A stretch of DNA of 64,000 bases, taken from Verrucomicrobiales bacterium (lineage in GTDB: Bacteria > Verrucomicrobiota > Verrucomicrobiia > Limisphaerales > JAYPXF01). Positions within the stretch are counted from its first letter, which is position 1. Each line of letters opens with the position of its first letter. Shown piece after piece: positions 52,528 through 62,186 of the stretch. Location: positions 23,324-87,323 of the forward strand of contig PBAL01000075.1 of NCBI GenBank assembly GCA_002715965.1, in the 5' to 3' direction. The notes below the pieces were generated by a model, which saw only the letters and a program-made list of their open reading frames with translations, ran no database searches and was not told the DNA's origin. Both the position numbers and the translations under genes were made by a program.

Positions 52528-53973
52528 TTACTTCGAAGACGCGAGTTGCCCGGCGGGGCGGACGCCTTTGCCGACGCGTTTCTTCGGTCCGTCGCCCAGT
52601 TCTTCGTAGGCGTTCTCCGCAAGGGCGAGGAGGCGCTTGACGATCTTGGGGTTGGCCTTGGAGACGTCGTTCTTTTCGGAGATGTCTTTTCTCAGGTCGT
52701 AGAGTTCCTGTCCGGAGGTGGCGCTGGAATATCTATTGGGGATGCCATCCATGCCACCAGCTTTGCAGGCCATGGTGCGGTAGCGATGGGGGAGGATGAG
52801 TTTCCATTTACCGCTTATGACAGCCTGGAGCTGGTTGTTGCCGTAGTAGATGTAGTAGGCCTTTTGCGGACTCTTGGCTCCTTTCTTCGCGCTGAGCAGG
52901 GGCCAGACGTTCTTCCCGTCGATGGTGTGCTTCGGAAGCGGGGCGCCGGAGAGCCTGGCGATGGTCGGAAGCAGGTCAATCGTCATGGCCGGTTGGGAGA
53001 TGACGGACTTGGCGGGAATCTTGCCGGGCCAACGGGCGATGAACGGAACGCGGACTCCACCTTCCCAGGACGTTCCCTTGCCTTCACGAAGCGGGCCGGA
53101 GGTGCCGGAGTGATTTCCATAGGAGAGCCACGGACCATTGTCCGATGTAAAGATGACGAGGGTGTTCTCATCGATTCCGTTGCGCTTGAGTGCCTGCAGG
53201 ATTTGTCCAACGGACCAGTCGATCTCAGAAATGACGTCACCATAGGTCCCGTTCTCGGTCCTGCCCTTGAATTTGTCGGACACGTAAAGAGGCACGTGCG
53301 GCATGCCGTGCGGGACGTAGAGGAAGAATGGCTTGTCCTTGTTGCGATCAATGAAACTGACGGCCCGATCGGTGTATTGCGTCGTAAGTTTCCGCTGATC
53401 TTCGGGCGTGACCTTCGGGTTGACGACCTTGGTTCCCTCGATCAGGGGAAGGTGGGGCCACTTTTTCAGGCGTTCGGCCATTGGCAGGTGGCGAACGTTC
53501 GGATGGTAGGGCCACATGTCGTTTGAGTAGGGAAGCCCGAAGTATTCATCAAAGCCATGGTTGGTGGGGAGGAATTGCTCGTGGTGACCGAGATGCCATT
53601 TTCCAAAAATCGCCGTGGCATATCCCTTCTGTTTCAACAACTCCGCGATCGTCATCTCATCAGCGTGAATGCCATGTGTGGACTTCGGTCCGAGCGCGCC
53701 CCGAATGCTGACTCGGGTGTTGTAGCAGCCGGTGAGCAACGCAACGCGTGAGGCGGAGCACACCGCGGACGCGACATGGAAGTTGGTGAACCTGACGCCT
53801 TCCTTCGCCATCCGGTCCAGGTGTGGGGTGGTGTATCCCTTGGCTCCGAAGCAACCGACATCGCCGTATCCCTGATCATCAGTGAAGACGATCACGAAGT
53901 TGGGCAGTCGTTCAGCTGCTCGGGCGGAAAGGCAGACCGAGAGGGCGAGCGTGAATATCAATCGGCGGATCAT
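52528..53973 (-). CDS. Secreted sulfatase (arylsulfatase A-like)
   Basis: 481 residues from the ATG at 53973, giving a signal peptide (IRRLIFTLALSVCLSARA). The domain opens with PNFVIVFTDDQGYGDVGCFG. The formylglycine motif is C-S-A-S-R (near residue 70), the alanine variant of C-x-P-x-R, followed by VALLTGCYNTRVS. Other conserved stretches: ATAIFGKWHLGH, FFLYVPHGMPHVPLYVS, TLVIFTSDNGPW and GKGTSWEGGVRVPFIARWPG. The last two place it with arylsulfatase A and related glycan sulfatases. It is downstream of the DUF2723-TPR gene with 39 bases between. Confidence 0.93.
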   Translation of the reverse strand: MIRRLIFTLALSVCLSARAAERLPNFVIVFTDDQGYGDVGCFGAKGYTTPHLDRMAKEGVRFTNFHVASAVCSASRVALLTGCYNTRVSIRGALGPKSTHGIHADEMTIAELLKQKGYATAIFGKWHLGHHEQFLPTNHGFDEYFGLPYSNDMWPYHPNVRHLPMAERLKKWPHLPLIEGTKVVNPKVTPEDQRKLTTQYTDRAVSFIDRNKDKPFFLYVPHGMPHVPLYVSDKFKGRTENGTYGDVISEIDWSVGQILQALKRNGIDENTLVIFTSDNGPWLSYGNHSGTSGPLREGKGTSWEGGVRVPFIARWPGKIPAKSVISQPAMTIDLLPTIARLSGAPLPKHTIDGKNVWPLLSAKKGAKSPQKAYYIYYGNNQLQAVISGKWKLILPHRYRTMACKAGGMDGIPNRYSSATSGQELYDLRKDISEKNDVSKANPKIVKRLLALAENAYEELGDGPKKRVGKGVRPAGQLASSK

Positions 53974-54012
53974 GGTCGGGATTGAAAGGGCGGGACAAAG
54001 TAGAGCCAAGTA

Positions 54013-56844
54013 TCATTTGGCGGGCGGTGGTTTTGCTCCAAGCTCCCCCAGCAAGTTTGAGATGCGGGTGTGGTCGGGATGACCTGCTGGCACACGCGGA
54101 AGCCATTCCTGGAGACGAGAGATCGCAGCATTCGTTTCCTGACGCGCAATCTCCACCTCTGCCAAGCCGACGCCGGCCAGCAGAAGAATCGGATTGAGAT
54201 CGAGTGCTTCCAGGAAGGCAGCCTCGGCAGGATTGAGCCGCCCAAGCTTGCGCAGGACATGGCCACGGTTGAGATGGGCATTGGGGTTCGACGGTGATTC
54301 GGCAACCTGCCGGTCCAGGAATTCCAGTGCCTTGTCCAGCTGTCCCAATTCGGCGTAGGCGCCCCCCAGGTTTCCAAGTGCGCCGGCGTGATTGGGTTGC
54401 GCAGACACGATGCGTTGCAGGACGGGCACAGCGTTCGTGAAACGCCGGGCGTGGATATACATATCCGAGAGAGTGCTCATCAGTGAAATGCTCCCGGGAT
54501 ATTTCGCGACTTCGGCTTCCAGTTTGGCCGCAATTTCGTCGAAGTTCTGGCCGGTGTATTCGAGCATGATATCCAACCGGGAAAACTCCGTTTCGAATCC
54601 GGAGGGTGGGGGATTGGTACCGGCGATGGAGCGGTATTGCGCGAGCGCATCCGCGGCAAGTGCCGGGAATCGGGCGCTGAGGAGACTGTCGGCAAGTTTG
54701 AGTGCGGCAAGGTAGTTCGTCGAACTGAGCTGCAGCGCCCGGCGATATTCCGATGCGGCCTGACGATGAAAACCACCGCGCGTGAGCATGTCACCAAACA
54801 GAATCCGCGTTCCCATTTCGTCGATCGGCCCGTTTCGATTCAGGAGTTTCTCCCAGGTGCCACTGGCGTCGAGCGCCTCGGTGAGCAAATCGGCGTTCTT
54901 CGTCACGCCTGGCTTGCCGGACTTGAGCTGCTCGTTGATTTCCAGGTTGATCCGGGCGCATCGATTGGTCGCATACACTTCAAGCGACCTGGAAAACCAG
55001 GCGTTCGCCTCGTCCAATCGGCCACGGGTCTGCAGGTCGACGCCCCGGCGATTGGCCTGGGACGAATAGAGACGCATCAGCTGGAGGGTCGACTTGGATT
55101 CGGTCAGCGTGGAGAGCGACCTGATGAGTTCAGCAAGTTCCGCGAACAACTTTTCGTTTGCCGCGACCAAATCCGGTTTCAATTCCGGAACGAACGGTGA
55201 ATTGGTGGGAAAACTGACATACTCGAACACCGGCCCGCGCATGTTCGGATAGACGTTTTCGGCAAGCAGTGTGCCCCGGGCCGATTCCAACGACCAGACG
55301 GGTTTCAGCCGATGCATCCCGCTGAGAAACAGCGTCACTCCCCTTGCATCCAGACGGTCGTTCTTTACGAATTCACCCGGATCAGGCCAGTCCTTGTGAC
55401 GACGTGACGCCCGGAAGTGATAGAGCGGGTCCACCAACCTTGGTGTGCTCGCCACGATGTGTGGGCTGTTCGCGCCGAGGTAGGACGCCTCGATTAGCAT
55501 CGCCAAATCCGGACGTTTGCTGAGCAAGAGCGTTCCCGAATCAGGAAGCTGAGCCAGCACCCGGTCGATGTACTGCCTGGTGTGCCTGCCGTTTTCAGCC
55601 CGAACGACCGGGAGGTTCTTCTGCAGAAGGAGGAAGGGGATTGCAACGGCACCCAGAACGACAACCACCAACAGTGCCTTGTTGATGAGGCGCCAGGATC
55701 CAGACCCGCGATGCCACTGCTTCTCAGGCTCCACGCTGCCGAGCAGCAAGAAGTAGCCCACGAGGTATCCAACCATCAATGCGCCAAGATAATAGAACGG
55801 CAGGAGCACCAAGCCAAACTGGCCGTACATGCTGCGGGGACTGTAAGGACCGTCGAAGGCGACCCACACCAGCGTTGCAAGAAAGAACACATGCGCCGCG
55901 CGAATCAGAAACGTGGTCACCAAAGCGCCGAAACCACTGACGTCCCCGAAACTGGATGACCAGCGATTGGCGAGCAGGAGAAACGACGCAATTGACGAAA
56001 GTGAGAGCAACAGTACACCGGGGCGCGGAATGCCGAGCAGTGGGTTGCGCTGGTTCACCAGTTCGAAGTGCAGCAGTTTCCAGAAGCTGGTGGGTTCATC
56101 CGCGCTGAGGGCACCCATCATTGGATTGTAGAAGTACACCAGCAGCCCGATCAGCCCGAGGCCCAGCATTCGCAGGACAAACTTTGCCTGGAAAAACTGA
56201 ATGCCCTTCATCACGACAATCGTGATGAGGCAGACCGGGAAGAAGCCGATCATTCCCCAGTTGGTCGCGATGCCGATGCCGTAGACGAAGGCGACGCGAT
56301 ACAACCAGGCGTCGTTTTGCGAGACGCGAAACTCCGCCAGACAACGAATGACATATGCAAACAGAAGCAGGTTCAGCATCTCACCCGAACCGACCGTGGC
56401 GTGTTCCCAGAAGGTCAGCTGCCAGCCGCACAGAATCACGGCGCAAAGCGGAGGCAGCCATGCGGTGGAGACTCCGAGCAGTGCAAATTTCTGGCCGACG
56501 TTCCGCAATCGCTGATCGTGCGTTCGATCGTGCGGCAACAGGGCAACTGTTCGCGCCAGTAATCCGAGTGTGATCGCCGCAAACAACACGGACGTTCCAT
56601 TCAACGCAATGACCTGAACCTTCCCCGGCAATACGTTCAGGATCGCGCCCAACAGATTGTACAGCGGCTGGGTGATTGCGTAGTTCCACCAATCGAATCC
56701 CAGTGCAATCGCGGTCGGATGAATGCTCTGAAAACTCGCCCAGGAATTCATCGTCACCCCATACACGGCCAAGGCTGCGATCGCGATGATCCAAGGGAGT
56801 ATTGTCGGCGCAAACCCGGCCGGCTTGTTGTCTGGTGCGTCCAT
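54013..56844 (-). CDS. DUF2723 polytopic membrane protein fused to TPR repeats
   Basis: 943 residues from the ATG at 56844; the frame is open to 56961, but the extra part is not typical. The first half has about ten hydrophobic segments, opening with PTILPWIIAIAALAVYGVTM and containing ALGFDWWNYAITQPLYNLLG and WEHATVGSGEMLNLLLFAYV, in the manner of DUF2723 proteins (relatives of O-mannosyltransferases of the GT-C fold). From about residue 640 it turns into TPR repeats (NRCARINLEINEQLKSGK; AASEYRRALQLSSTNYLAAL; GALGNLGGAYAELGQLDKAL; LNRGHVLRKLGRLNPAEAAF). It may glycosylate exported proteins, but no catalytic residue can be assigned. Confidence 0.82.
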   Translation of the reverse strand: MDAPDNKPAGFAPTILPWIIAIAALAVYGVTMNSWASFQSIHPTAIALGFDWWNYAITQPLYNLLGAILNVLPGKVQVIALNGTSVLFAAITLGLLARTVALLPHDRTHDQRLRNVGQKFALLGVSTAWLPPLCAVILCGWQLTFWEHATVGSGEMLNLLLFAYVIRCLAEFRVSQNDAWLYRVAFVYGIGIATNWGMIGFFPVCLITIVVMKGIQFFQAKFVLRMLGLGLIGLLVYFYNPMMGALSADEPTSFWKLLHFELVNQRNPLLGIPRPGVLLLSLSSIASFLLLANRWSSSFGDVSGFGALVTTFLIRAAHVFFLATLVWVAFDGPYSPRSMYGQFGLVLLPFYYLGALMVGYLVGYFLLLGSVEPEKQWHRGSGSWRLINKALLVVVVLGAVAIPFLLLQKNLPVVRAENGRHTRQYIDRVLAQLPDSGTLLLSKRPDLAMLIEASYLGANSPHIVASTPRLVDPLYHFRASRRHKDWPDPGEFVKNDRLDARGVTLFLSGMHRLKPVWSLESARGTLLAENVYPNMRGPVFEYVSFPTNSPFVPELKPDLVAANEKLFAELAELIRSLSTLTESKSTLQLMRLYSSQANRRGVDLQTRGRLDEANAWFSRSLEVYATNRCARINLEINEQLKSGKPGVTKNADLLTEALDASGTWEKLLNRNGPIDEMGTRILFGDMLTRGGFHRQAASEYRRALQLSSTNYLAALKLADSLLSARFPALAADALAQYRSIAGTNPPPSGFETEFSRLDIMLEYTGQNFDEIAAKLEAEVAKYPGSISLMSTLSDMYIHARRFTNAVPVLQRIVSAQPNHAGALGNLGGAYAELGQLDKALEFLDRQVAESPSNPNAHLNRGHVLRKLGRLNPAEAAFLEALDLNPILLLAGVGLAEVEIARQETNAAISRLQEWLPRVPAGHPDHTRISNLLGELGAKPPPAK

Positions 56845-56939
56845 CAGATGCGTAGGGCGAGTGGACTCAATCCTTGAACAAAGTGCAAGCGACAAGGTTG
56901 CGATGAATATTGCGGACGCAATTGAGGCACGCATGCCTT

Positions 56940-57120
56940 GTCGGGAAACTCCAAATTCCAAGCATCAAACTCCAGAGAAACTCCAAGCTCCATGAATCAC
57001 TCAGGCGAGCTGGTAAACGTAAAGCCGGCAACGAACTGCTTACCGCGCAGTCCGAATGAGCTCAGACTGGTGTTTGGAGCTTGAAGCTCATTTGAGGCTT
57101 GGATTTTGAGTTTTGAAGCT
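56940..57120. repeat. CTCCAAA-type low-complexity intergenic element
   Basis: Multiple AAACTCCA/CAAGCTCC-like words and, from 57072, the complementary set (GTTTGGAGCTTGAAGC, TTTGAGGCTTGGATTTTG). The inverse of 57078-57118 resembles 23738-23785 (shared words AAGCCTCAAA and GCTTCAA in the same order). It could fold into a long imperfect hairpin and seems to be a dispersed element. Confidence 0.45.
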
Positions 57121-57143
57121 TTGCCTCCGACGCAGCGGATCGG

Positions 57144-58583
57144 CTAACTCAGAATTTCCTTCGCCACTTCGCCATGCACGTCCGTCAGTCGGAACGGTCG
57201 GCCGTCGTAGTGGAAGGTGAGCTTCTCATGATCCATGCCGAGGATGTGCAGCATGGTGGCATGCCAGTCGTGCATGTGGATCTTGTTCTGCACGGCGTGG
57301 TGTCCGTATTCGTCGGTCTCACCGTAAGAGAAGCCGGGCTTTACGCCACCGCCGGCAAGCCAGATGGTAAAGCCGTAGGAATTGTGATCACGCCCCGTTC
57401 CATTGCTTTGCGCATATGGAGTGCGACCGAATTCGCCTCCCCACCAGACCAGCGTGTCTTTGAGAAGTCCGCGTTGCTTGAGATCAGTCAGGAGACCGGC
57501 AACGGGTTGATCGGTGTTGAAAGCGTGTTCCTTGTGCTTCGGAAGGTTGGAGTGCTGGTCCCAACGCGGGTTGTTGGTGTTGTCGCCGTAGTTGACCTGG
57601 ATGAATCGAACGCCGGCCTCGGCCATGCGTCGCGCCATCAGGCATTCACGTCCGAAATCATCCGTGCCCTTTTCGCCGATGCCGTAGAGCTTCTTGATGT
57701 GCTCGGGTTCATCGGACAAGTCCATGATCTCGGGCGCGTTGTGCTGCATGCGCCAGGCGAGTTCGTATGAATTGATGACGGCTTCCAGTTCGCGATCTCC
57801 CGGACGTTTGCTGAGTTGTTCGCCGTTCAATGCGCGCAGCAGATCGAATTGCTCGCGTTGTGTGCCCGCAGAGAGGTCCTTGTTGATCAGGTTGCGAATC
57901 TTGGCTTCCTCGGCTTTTACACCGGCGCGACCGATCGCCGTGCCTTGATAGACTGCGGGAAGGAATGCATTGGAGTAGTTGCGAGGACCGCCATTGCCCA
58001 TAGAGGGTTGTATGGTGACGAAGCCCGGCAGGTTTTCGTTTTCGCTGCCGAGTCCGTAAAGCACCCAGGAACCCACCGACGGACGGATGAGGTTGATGGA
58101 CCCTGTGTGCATGAAAAGCGTCGAAGGCCCGTGCGCCACGCCATCAGTGTGCATGCCCTTGAGGAAGCAGATGTCATCGACGTGCCGGGCAATATGGGGA
58201 AAGAGATCACTGACCGGCAAACCGGATTGGCCGTATTGCTGAAAATCCCACATGTTCTTGAACACGCGGTGCTTGGTGATTTCACCGGTCTTCGCCAGCG
58301 TGCGGGCGTCGTCGAAGGTAACCAATTCGCCGTTTTCGTTTTCCAGGCGCGGCTTGTAGTCGAAGCTGTCCACGTGGCTGGGACCGCCTTGCATGAACAG
58401 GAAAATCACACGCTTGGCCCGCGGCGCAAAGTGGGGCTGCCTGGAGGCAAGCGGGTTGCTGATGCCGGCCGTGGCCTGATGGTTGGCCAATCCGGCCGCG
58501 GCCAGGTAACCGAAACCGCAACCGAGCGACTTCAGCATGTCGCGCCGTGAAAAGGGATTCGGGGATTGGAGCAGTCCGTTCAT
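57144..58583 (-). CDS. DUF1501 domain protein, Tat-exported
   Basis: 479 residues. The leader is F-S-R-R-D-M-L-K-S-L-G-C-G-F-G, a good Tat signal. Family features in order: VIFLFMQGGPSHVDSFDYKP, LKGMHTDGVAHGPSTLFMHT, GSWVLYGLGSENENLPGF, RMAEAGVRFIQVNYGDNTNN, LVWWGGEFGRTP, GRDHNSYGFTIWLAGGGVKP, and HMHDWHATMLHILGMDH. It starts 30 bases after the stop of the PSD1 gene at 58613, the standard pairing in this phylum, so the two form an operon. Confidence 0.93.
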   Translation of the reverse strand: MNGLLQSPNPFSRRDMLKSLGCGFGYLAAAGLANHQATAGISNPLASRQPHFAPRAKRVIFLFMQGGPSHVDSFDYKPRLENENGELVTFDDARTLAKTGEITKHRVFKNMWDFQQYGQSGLPVSDLFPHIARHVDDICFLKGMHTDGVAHGPSTLFMHTGSINLIRPSVGSWVLYGLGSENENLPGFVTIQPSMGNGGPRNYSNAFLPAVYQGTAIGRAGVKAEEAKIRNLINKDLSAGTQREQFDLLRALNGEQLSKRPGDRELEAVINSYELAWRMQHNAPEIMDLSDEPEHIKKLYGIGEKGTDDFGRECLMARRMAEAGVRFIQVNYGDNTNNPRWDQHSNLPKHKEHAFNTDQPVAGLLTDLKQRGLLKDTLVWWGGEFGRTPYAQSNGTGRDHNSYGFTIWLAGGGVKPGFSYGETDEYGHHAVQNKIHMHDWHATMLHILGMDHEKLTFHYDGRPFRLTDVHGEVAKEILS

Positions 58584-58612
58584 TTGCGTGAAGCAGCTTA
58601 TCGCAGATTTGC

Positions 58613-61600
58613 CTAATATAAATACCGAAAATCCAGAGTCTGAAACAGCGTCTGGTAGAGCAATGCCCAGCGTTCGGCTGCTTCACTCTCGCCGATAAAC
58701 CGCGCGGCAATCTCTGCTTCCCGTTCGGCGGGTTTGCGCCCGACCACTTCCAGATACGCGTGATCGATGCGTTCACCCTTGGTGAGTTCGCTTCGTTTCA
58801 AAAGATTTTCGGCGGCCGACATCGATTGCTTGCGGACCTCCGGATGATTCATCAGCAGAAGCGCCTGGGGTGCGATCGTGCTGCTGGTGCGTTTGCCGTT
58901 CTGGATATTGGGATCGGCGAAGTCAAACGTCTCGAAGAACTCGGGCAGTTGATTCCGGAAGACCGGCAAGTAAACACTGCGACGCGTGCTCTCAAACTTG
59001 TAACCGTATTCGCTCCTCGTGCCCGCCTTGACGTTCTTGCCGCCGTATTCGAGATCCAAGATTCCTCCGACCTGGAAGAGCGCGTCGCGAATGCTCTCGG
59101 CATCGAGACGTTTGCGGTTCATGTGGGACAGCAGGCGATTATCGGGATCGGCCTTCGCAGATTCTTTGTCGCCATCGGAAACCATCTGATAGGTGCGCGA
59201 CACCACGATACGCCGAACGAGTTTCTTCATCGACCAACCGTCCTCGGCGAACGAATTTGCGAGGTGATCCAGCAGTTCGGGGTGTGAAGGCTGCTCGCCC
59301 ATCATCCCAAAATTGTCGACCGTGCGAACCAGGCCTTCCCCCATCAACCAGTACCAGACCCGATTCGCCATAACACGCGCTGTCAACGGATGATCGGCAT
59401 CGCTGATCCACTCCGCCAGTTCGAGACGGCCACTGCTCTCCTTCGCGACCACGGGTGCCTTGCCCAGGTTCGCCACCTGCAGGAAGCCGCGCGGCACAAT
59501 GCGTCCCTTGTTATGAACGACGCCACGAATCGCGATCGGAATGTCGCCCAGGCCTTCCTCGAGTTCCGCGGCCACCATTGCCACCGGCTGTTTGGGTCCG
59601 TCGGCCTTGGTTTTCTTCGCCTTCGCTTCCAGCGCAGTGAGTTCCTTCGAAAGTTTCTTTCGAACATCTTCAAGTTTCGCGCGCTCCGTCTTTTCGGCCT
59701 TGAGGAAGTTGAGAAGATTGAGCCCGGGCGCCTTGACGCGGATGAATTGGACCGAATCGACGATGACGTATTTGCCTTCCGTGCCTTCGTTTGAGATGCG
59801 CACAAACCCGTTGGTGCCCGCCTTGAATTCGAATTTACCGAGCGAACGAAACAGCTTCTTGATTGGCGCTTCCTCGCCCTCGTTGATCCTCAACTCGGTC
59901 CGGCCCCTCGCATGCTTGATCGTGATCGGAGCGTTGGTGGAACGACGAATGTTTGTATTGTGCGAAACTCGCACTTCATAGGTGCCTGCCTCGGGGAGAT
60001 TTGGAATAAAGGTCGCGGATTTTTCACCCTTGTCGGTCTTTTTGTCATGGATGTAACCCGCGCCGACGAACGGAGGCGTATGAACCGAGTGCCCCCACTC
60101 ACCCACCAGGATTGCGTCGGGGTTGTCGACGACGACTCCCTCCAGCTCGCGAATGTCCGGCACGATGTATTTGATGTTCTCCGGCTTATCGACCTCGTTC
60201 GGCTTGGGTAGTGGCGGGACGACCGCAACCTTTGCGGGTGCTTGAGGAATGAAGATAAAGGCGTCCGCAATAACCACACCGTCTCCAGTGCCTTCGTTCG
60301 AAATCACCGCCTTGGGGTTTTCCGTGGGATCGAACCAGAACACGCCGAGCGAGTTCCGAAGGCCGTCGAGGTCTCCCGGTGAATTTTGATTGACGGTGAA
60401 TTTGGCCACACCGTCACTGTGGTGGATGGAGACCGGAACTTTTCTGGACCGATTGGAGCCTGGTGAATACGCGATCTGCACTTCGTAGCGGCCGGCTTTG
60501 AGCTTCGGCCTGAAGGTCGCCGTCTTGGCGCCTTTACCCTCGGTTTTGTCGTGATGGTAAGACGCTCCCACCCAGGGAGAATTTGAGGTCGATCGCAACC
60601 ATTCGCCTTCGAATTCCGCCTCGGTTTCATCGACGACGATGCCGGGCAGTTCCGAGATGGGAACGGGACCTCGTTTCTTGGACTTGCCAACCGTTCCCCC
60701 TGCATCGACGAGTTTCTTTTTTGCGGCAGCAATTTCCTTCTCCAGCCTGGCGACGACCAGATCATGCGCGGCGATCTTTGCCTGTTCCGCCGGCGCCAGG
60801 GGCAGCTTCTCTTCGTTCCATTTCGAAACGTTGCTGTGAACCACCGCTTTGGTGCTCTTCAGAATGCCGGCCATGGCGTAGTAGTCGCTGGTCGGAATCG
60901 GATCGAACTTGTGATCGTGGCAACGGGCGCAACCGATGGTCATACCCATGATCGCCTTGCCCATCGTGTCGAGCTGCTCGTCGACGATGTCCATCTCCAG
61001 AATGGTCTTGTCCTGCAGTTCGTAATTGGTCGGGCCCAGAAGCAGGAAGGCTGTGGCGATCATCTTACGCCGTTGTTCCTGCCAGTCATCGCTCCTGGGC
61101 AACAGGTCACCGGCAATCTGTTCGCGCAGAAATTGATCGTAGGGAATGTCCTTGTTGAAGGCATCGATCACGTAGTCGCGATAACGCCATGCATCGGGGA
61201 AGAGCAATGTGCGACCGCCCCCGCTGGATTCTGCGAAACGAACCACGTCCAACCAATGACGACCCCAGCGCTCCCCGAAGTGCTTGGAGTCCAGCAATTC
61301 ATCGACGAGCCTCGCGTAGGCCTTGGGCGAATTATCGGAAAGAAACTTGTTGATCTGCTCGGGACCAGGAGGAAGACCGAGCAGGTCGAAGTATAGACGG
61401 CGAACCAGCGTGATCTTGGAGGCGTCCTTTGCCGGTGAGAGTCCGGCGTCATCCAGCTTGGCAAAGATGAACTGATCGATGTCTGAGTTCGGCCAGCGCG
61501 ATTTCGCGGAAGGCACCGACGGTTGGGCAATGGGTTTGAACGACCAGAAGTTCCGTCCATCCTCAATCGAGGGAATGTCCTCATGCGCGACCGTCGCCTC

Positions 61601-61972
61601 ACCTTCTCGCGGATCTGGTGCACCGAGTTTCACCCAGCGACGGAACGCGCCGATGGTTCCGTCCGAGAGCTTTCCCTTTGGTGGCATCTCAAGATCGGCG
61701 TGTTCGTAACTGATCGCTTTGATGAGAAGGCTCTTGCCGGGATCGCCGGGAATGATCGCCTGCCCATTGTCTCCACCGGTCATCCAGCCAGCACGTGAAT
61801 CGAGCCGAAGGCCGCCCTTCTGCTTCTCTACTCCGTGACAGCCCTGACAACTCTCAATCAGCGTCGGCCGCACCTTCTTCTCAAACAACACCAGGCCCTG
61901 CTTCGAATCGGCTGTGGAAGCCGAAACACCGAACAGGGCAATCGCTGAAAAAATAATCAGCCGGTGGCGCAT
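58613..61972 (-). CDS. PSD1 cytochrome C / DUF1549 / DUF1553 protein with two golvesin-like inserts
   Basis: 1119 residues from the ATG at 61972 with a signal peptide (RHRLIIFSAIALFGVSAS). The planctomycete cytochrome C domain comes first with one haem motif SCQGCHG (near residue 44) and EMPPKGKLSD. DUF1549 follows (HWLDVVRFAESSGGG, IGCARCHDHKFDPIPTSDYY with a second C-x-x-C-H). Two related beta-sandwich units, about 440-575 and 605-745, both start L-x-G-x-V-V-D, continue with V-G-A-x-Y-x-H-D-K and end I-S-N-E-G-T; they look like golvesin/CBM-type domains. DUF1553 closes (VMANRVWYWLMGEGLV, SHMNRKRLDAESIRDAL, QALLLMNHPEVRKQS). Probably periplasmic; redox function unproven. Confidence 0.92.
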   Translation of the reverse strand: MRHRLIIFSAIALFGVSASTADSKQGLVLFEKKVRPTLIESCQGCHGVEKQKGGLRLDSRAGWMTGGDNGQAIIPGDPGKSLLIKAISYEHADLEMPPKGKLSDGTIGAFRRWVKLGAPDPREGEATVAHEDIPSIEDGRNFWSFKPIAQPSVPSAKSRWPNSDIDQFIFAKLDDAGLSPAKDASKITLVRRLYFDLLGLPPGPEQINKFLSDNSPKAYARLVDELLDSKHFGERWGRHWLDVVRFAESSGGGRTLLFPDAWRYRDYVIDAFNKDIPYDQFLREQIAGDLLPRSDDWQEQRRKMIATAFLLLGPTNYELQDKTILEMDIVDEQLDTMGKAIMGMTIGCARCHDHKFDPIPTSDYYAMAGILKSTKAVVHSNVSKWNEEKLPLAPAEQAKIAAHDLVVARLEKEIAAAKKKLVDAGGTVGKSKKRGPVPISELPGIVVDETEAEFEGEWLRSTSNSPWVGASYHHDKTEGKGAKTATFRPKLKAGRYEVQIAYSPGSNRSRKVPVSIHHSDGVAKFTVNQNSPGDLDGLRNSLGVFWFDPTENPKAVISNEGTGDGVVIADAFIFIPQAPAKVAVVPPLPKPNEVDKPENIKYIVPDIRELEGVVVDNPDAILVGEWGHSVHTPPFVGAGYIHDKKTDKGEKSATFIPNLPEAGTYEVRVSHNTNIRRSTNAPITIKHARGRTELRINEGEEAPIKKLFRSLGKFEFKAGTNGFVRISNEGTEGKYVIVDSVQFIRVKAPGLNLLNFLKAEKTERAKLEDVRKKLSKELTALEAKAKKTKADGPKQPVAMVAAELEEGLGDIPIAIRGVVHNKGRIVPRGFLQVANLGKAPVVAKESSGRLELAEWISDADHPLTARVMANRVWYWLMGEGLVRTVDNFGMMGEQPSHPELLDHLANSFAEDGWSMKKLVRRIVVSRTYQMVSDGDKESAKADPDNRLLSHMNRKRLDAESIRDALFQVGGILDLEYGGKNVKAGTRSEYGYKFESTRRSVYLPVFRNQLPEFFETFDFADPNIQNGKRTSSTIAPQALLLMNHPEVRKQSMSAAENLLKRSELTKGERIDHAYLEVVGRKPAEREAEIAARFIGESEAAERWALLYQTLFQTLDFRYLY

Positions 61973-62109
61973 GGTTATACGATACAGCCTCTGGACGTGA
62001 AAAACGGACAAAAAATTTACGGATTCTCAGGGAGAACACCGGTGATCGAGGATTGATTCCAGAATCCTGCGGTAATGGTGGTAGGGCTCATCGGGATGCG
62101 AACTGGGGC

Positions 62110-62134
62110 CACAGGTAGGGCCAACGGCCCTGTG
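62110..62134. repeat. Bulged GC-rich palindrome
   Basis: CACA-(GGTA bulge)-GGGCC-AAC-GGCCC-TGTG. It lies in the divergent gap between the PSD1 gene and the cysteine hydrolase gene and resembles the perfect hairpin at 2010-2028. Confidence 0.45.
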
Positions 62135-62186
62135 CTTCACCGAATTCAGTCTCGCAGACGGCCGATTCGTGAGTTCACATCCGACC

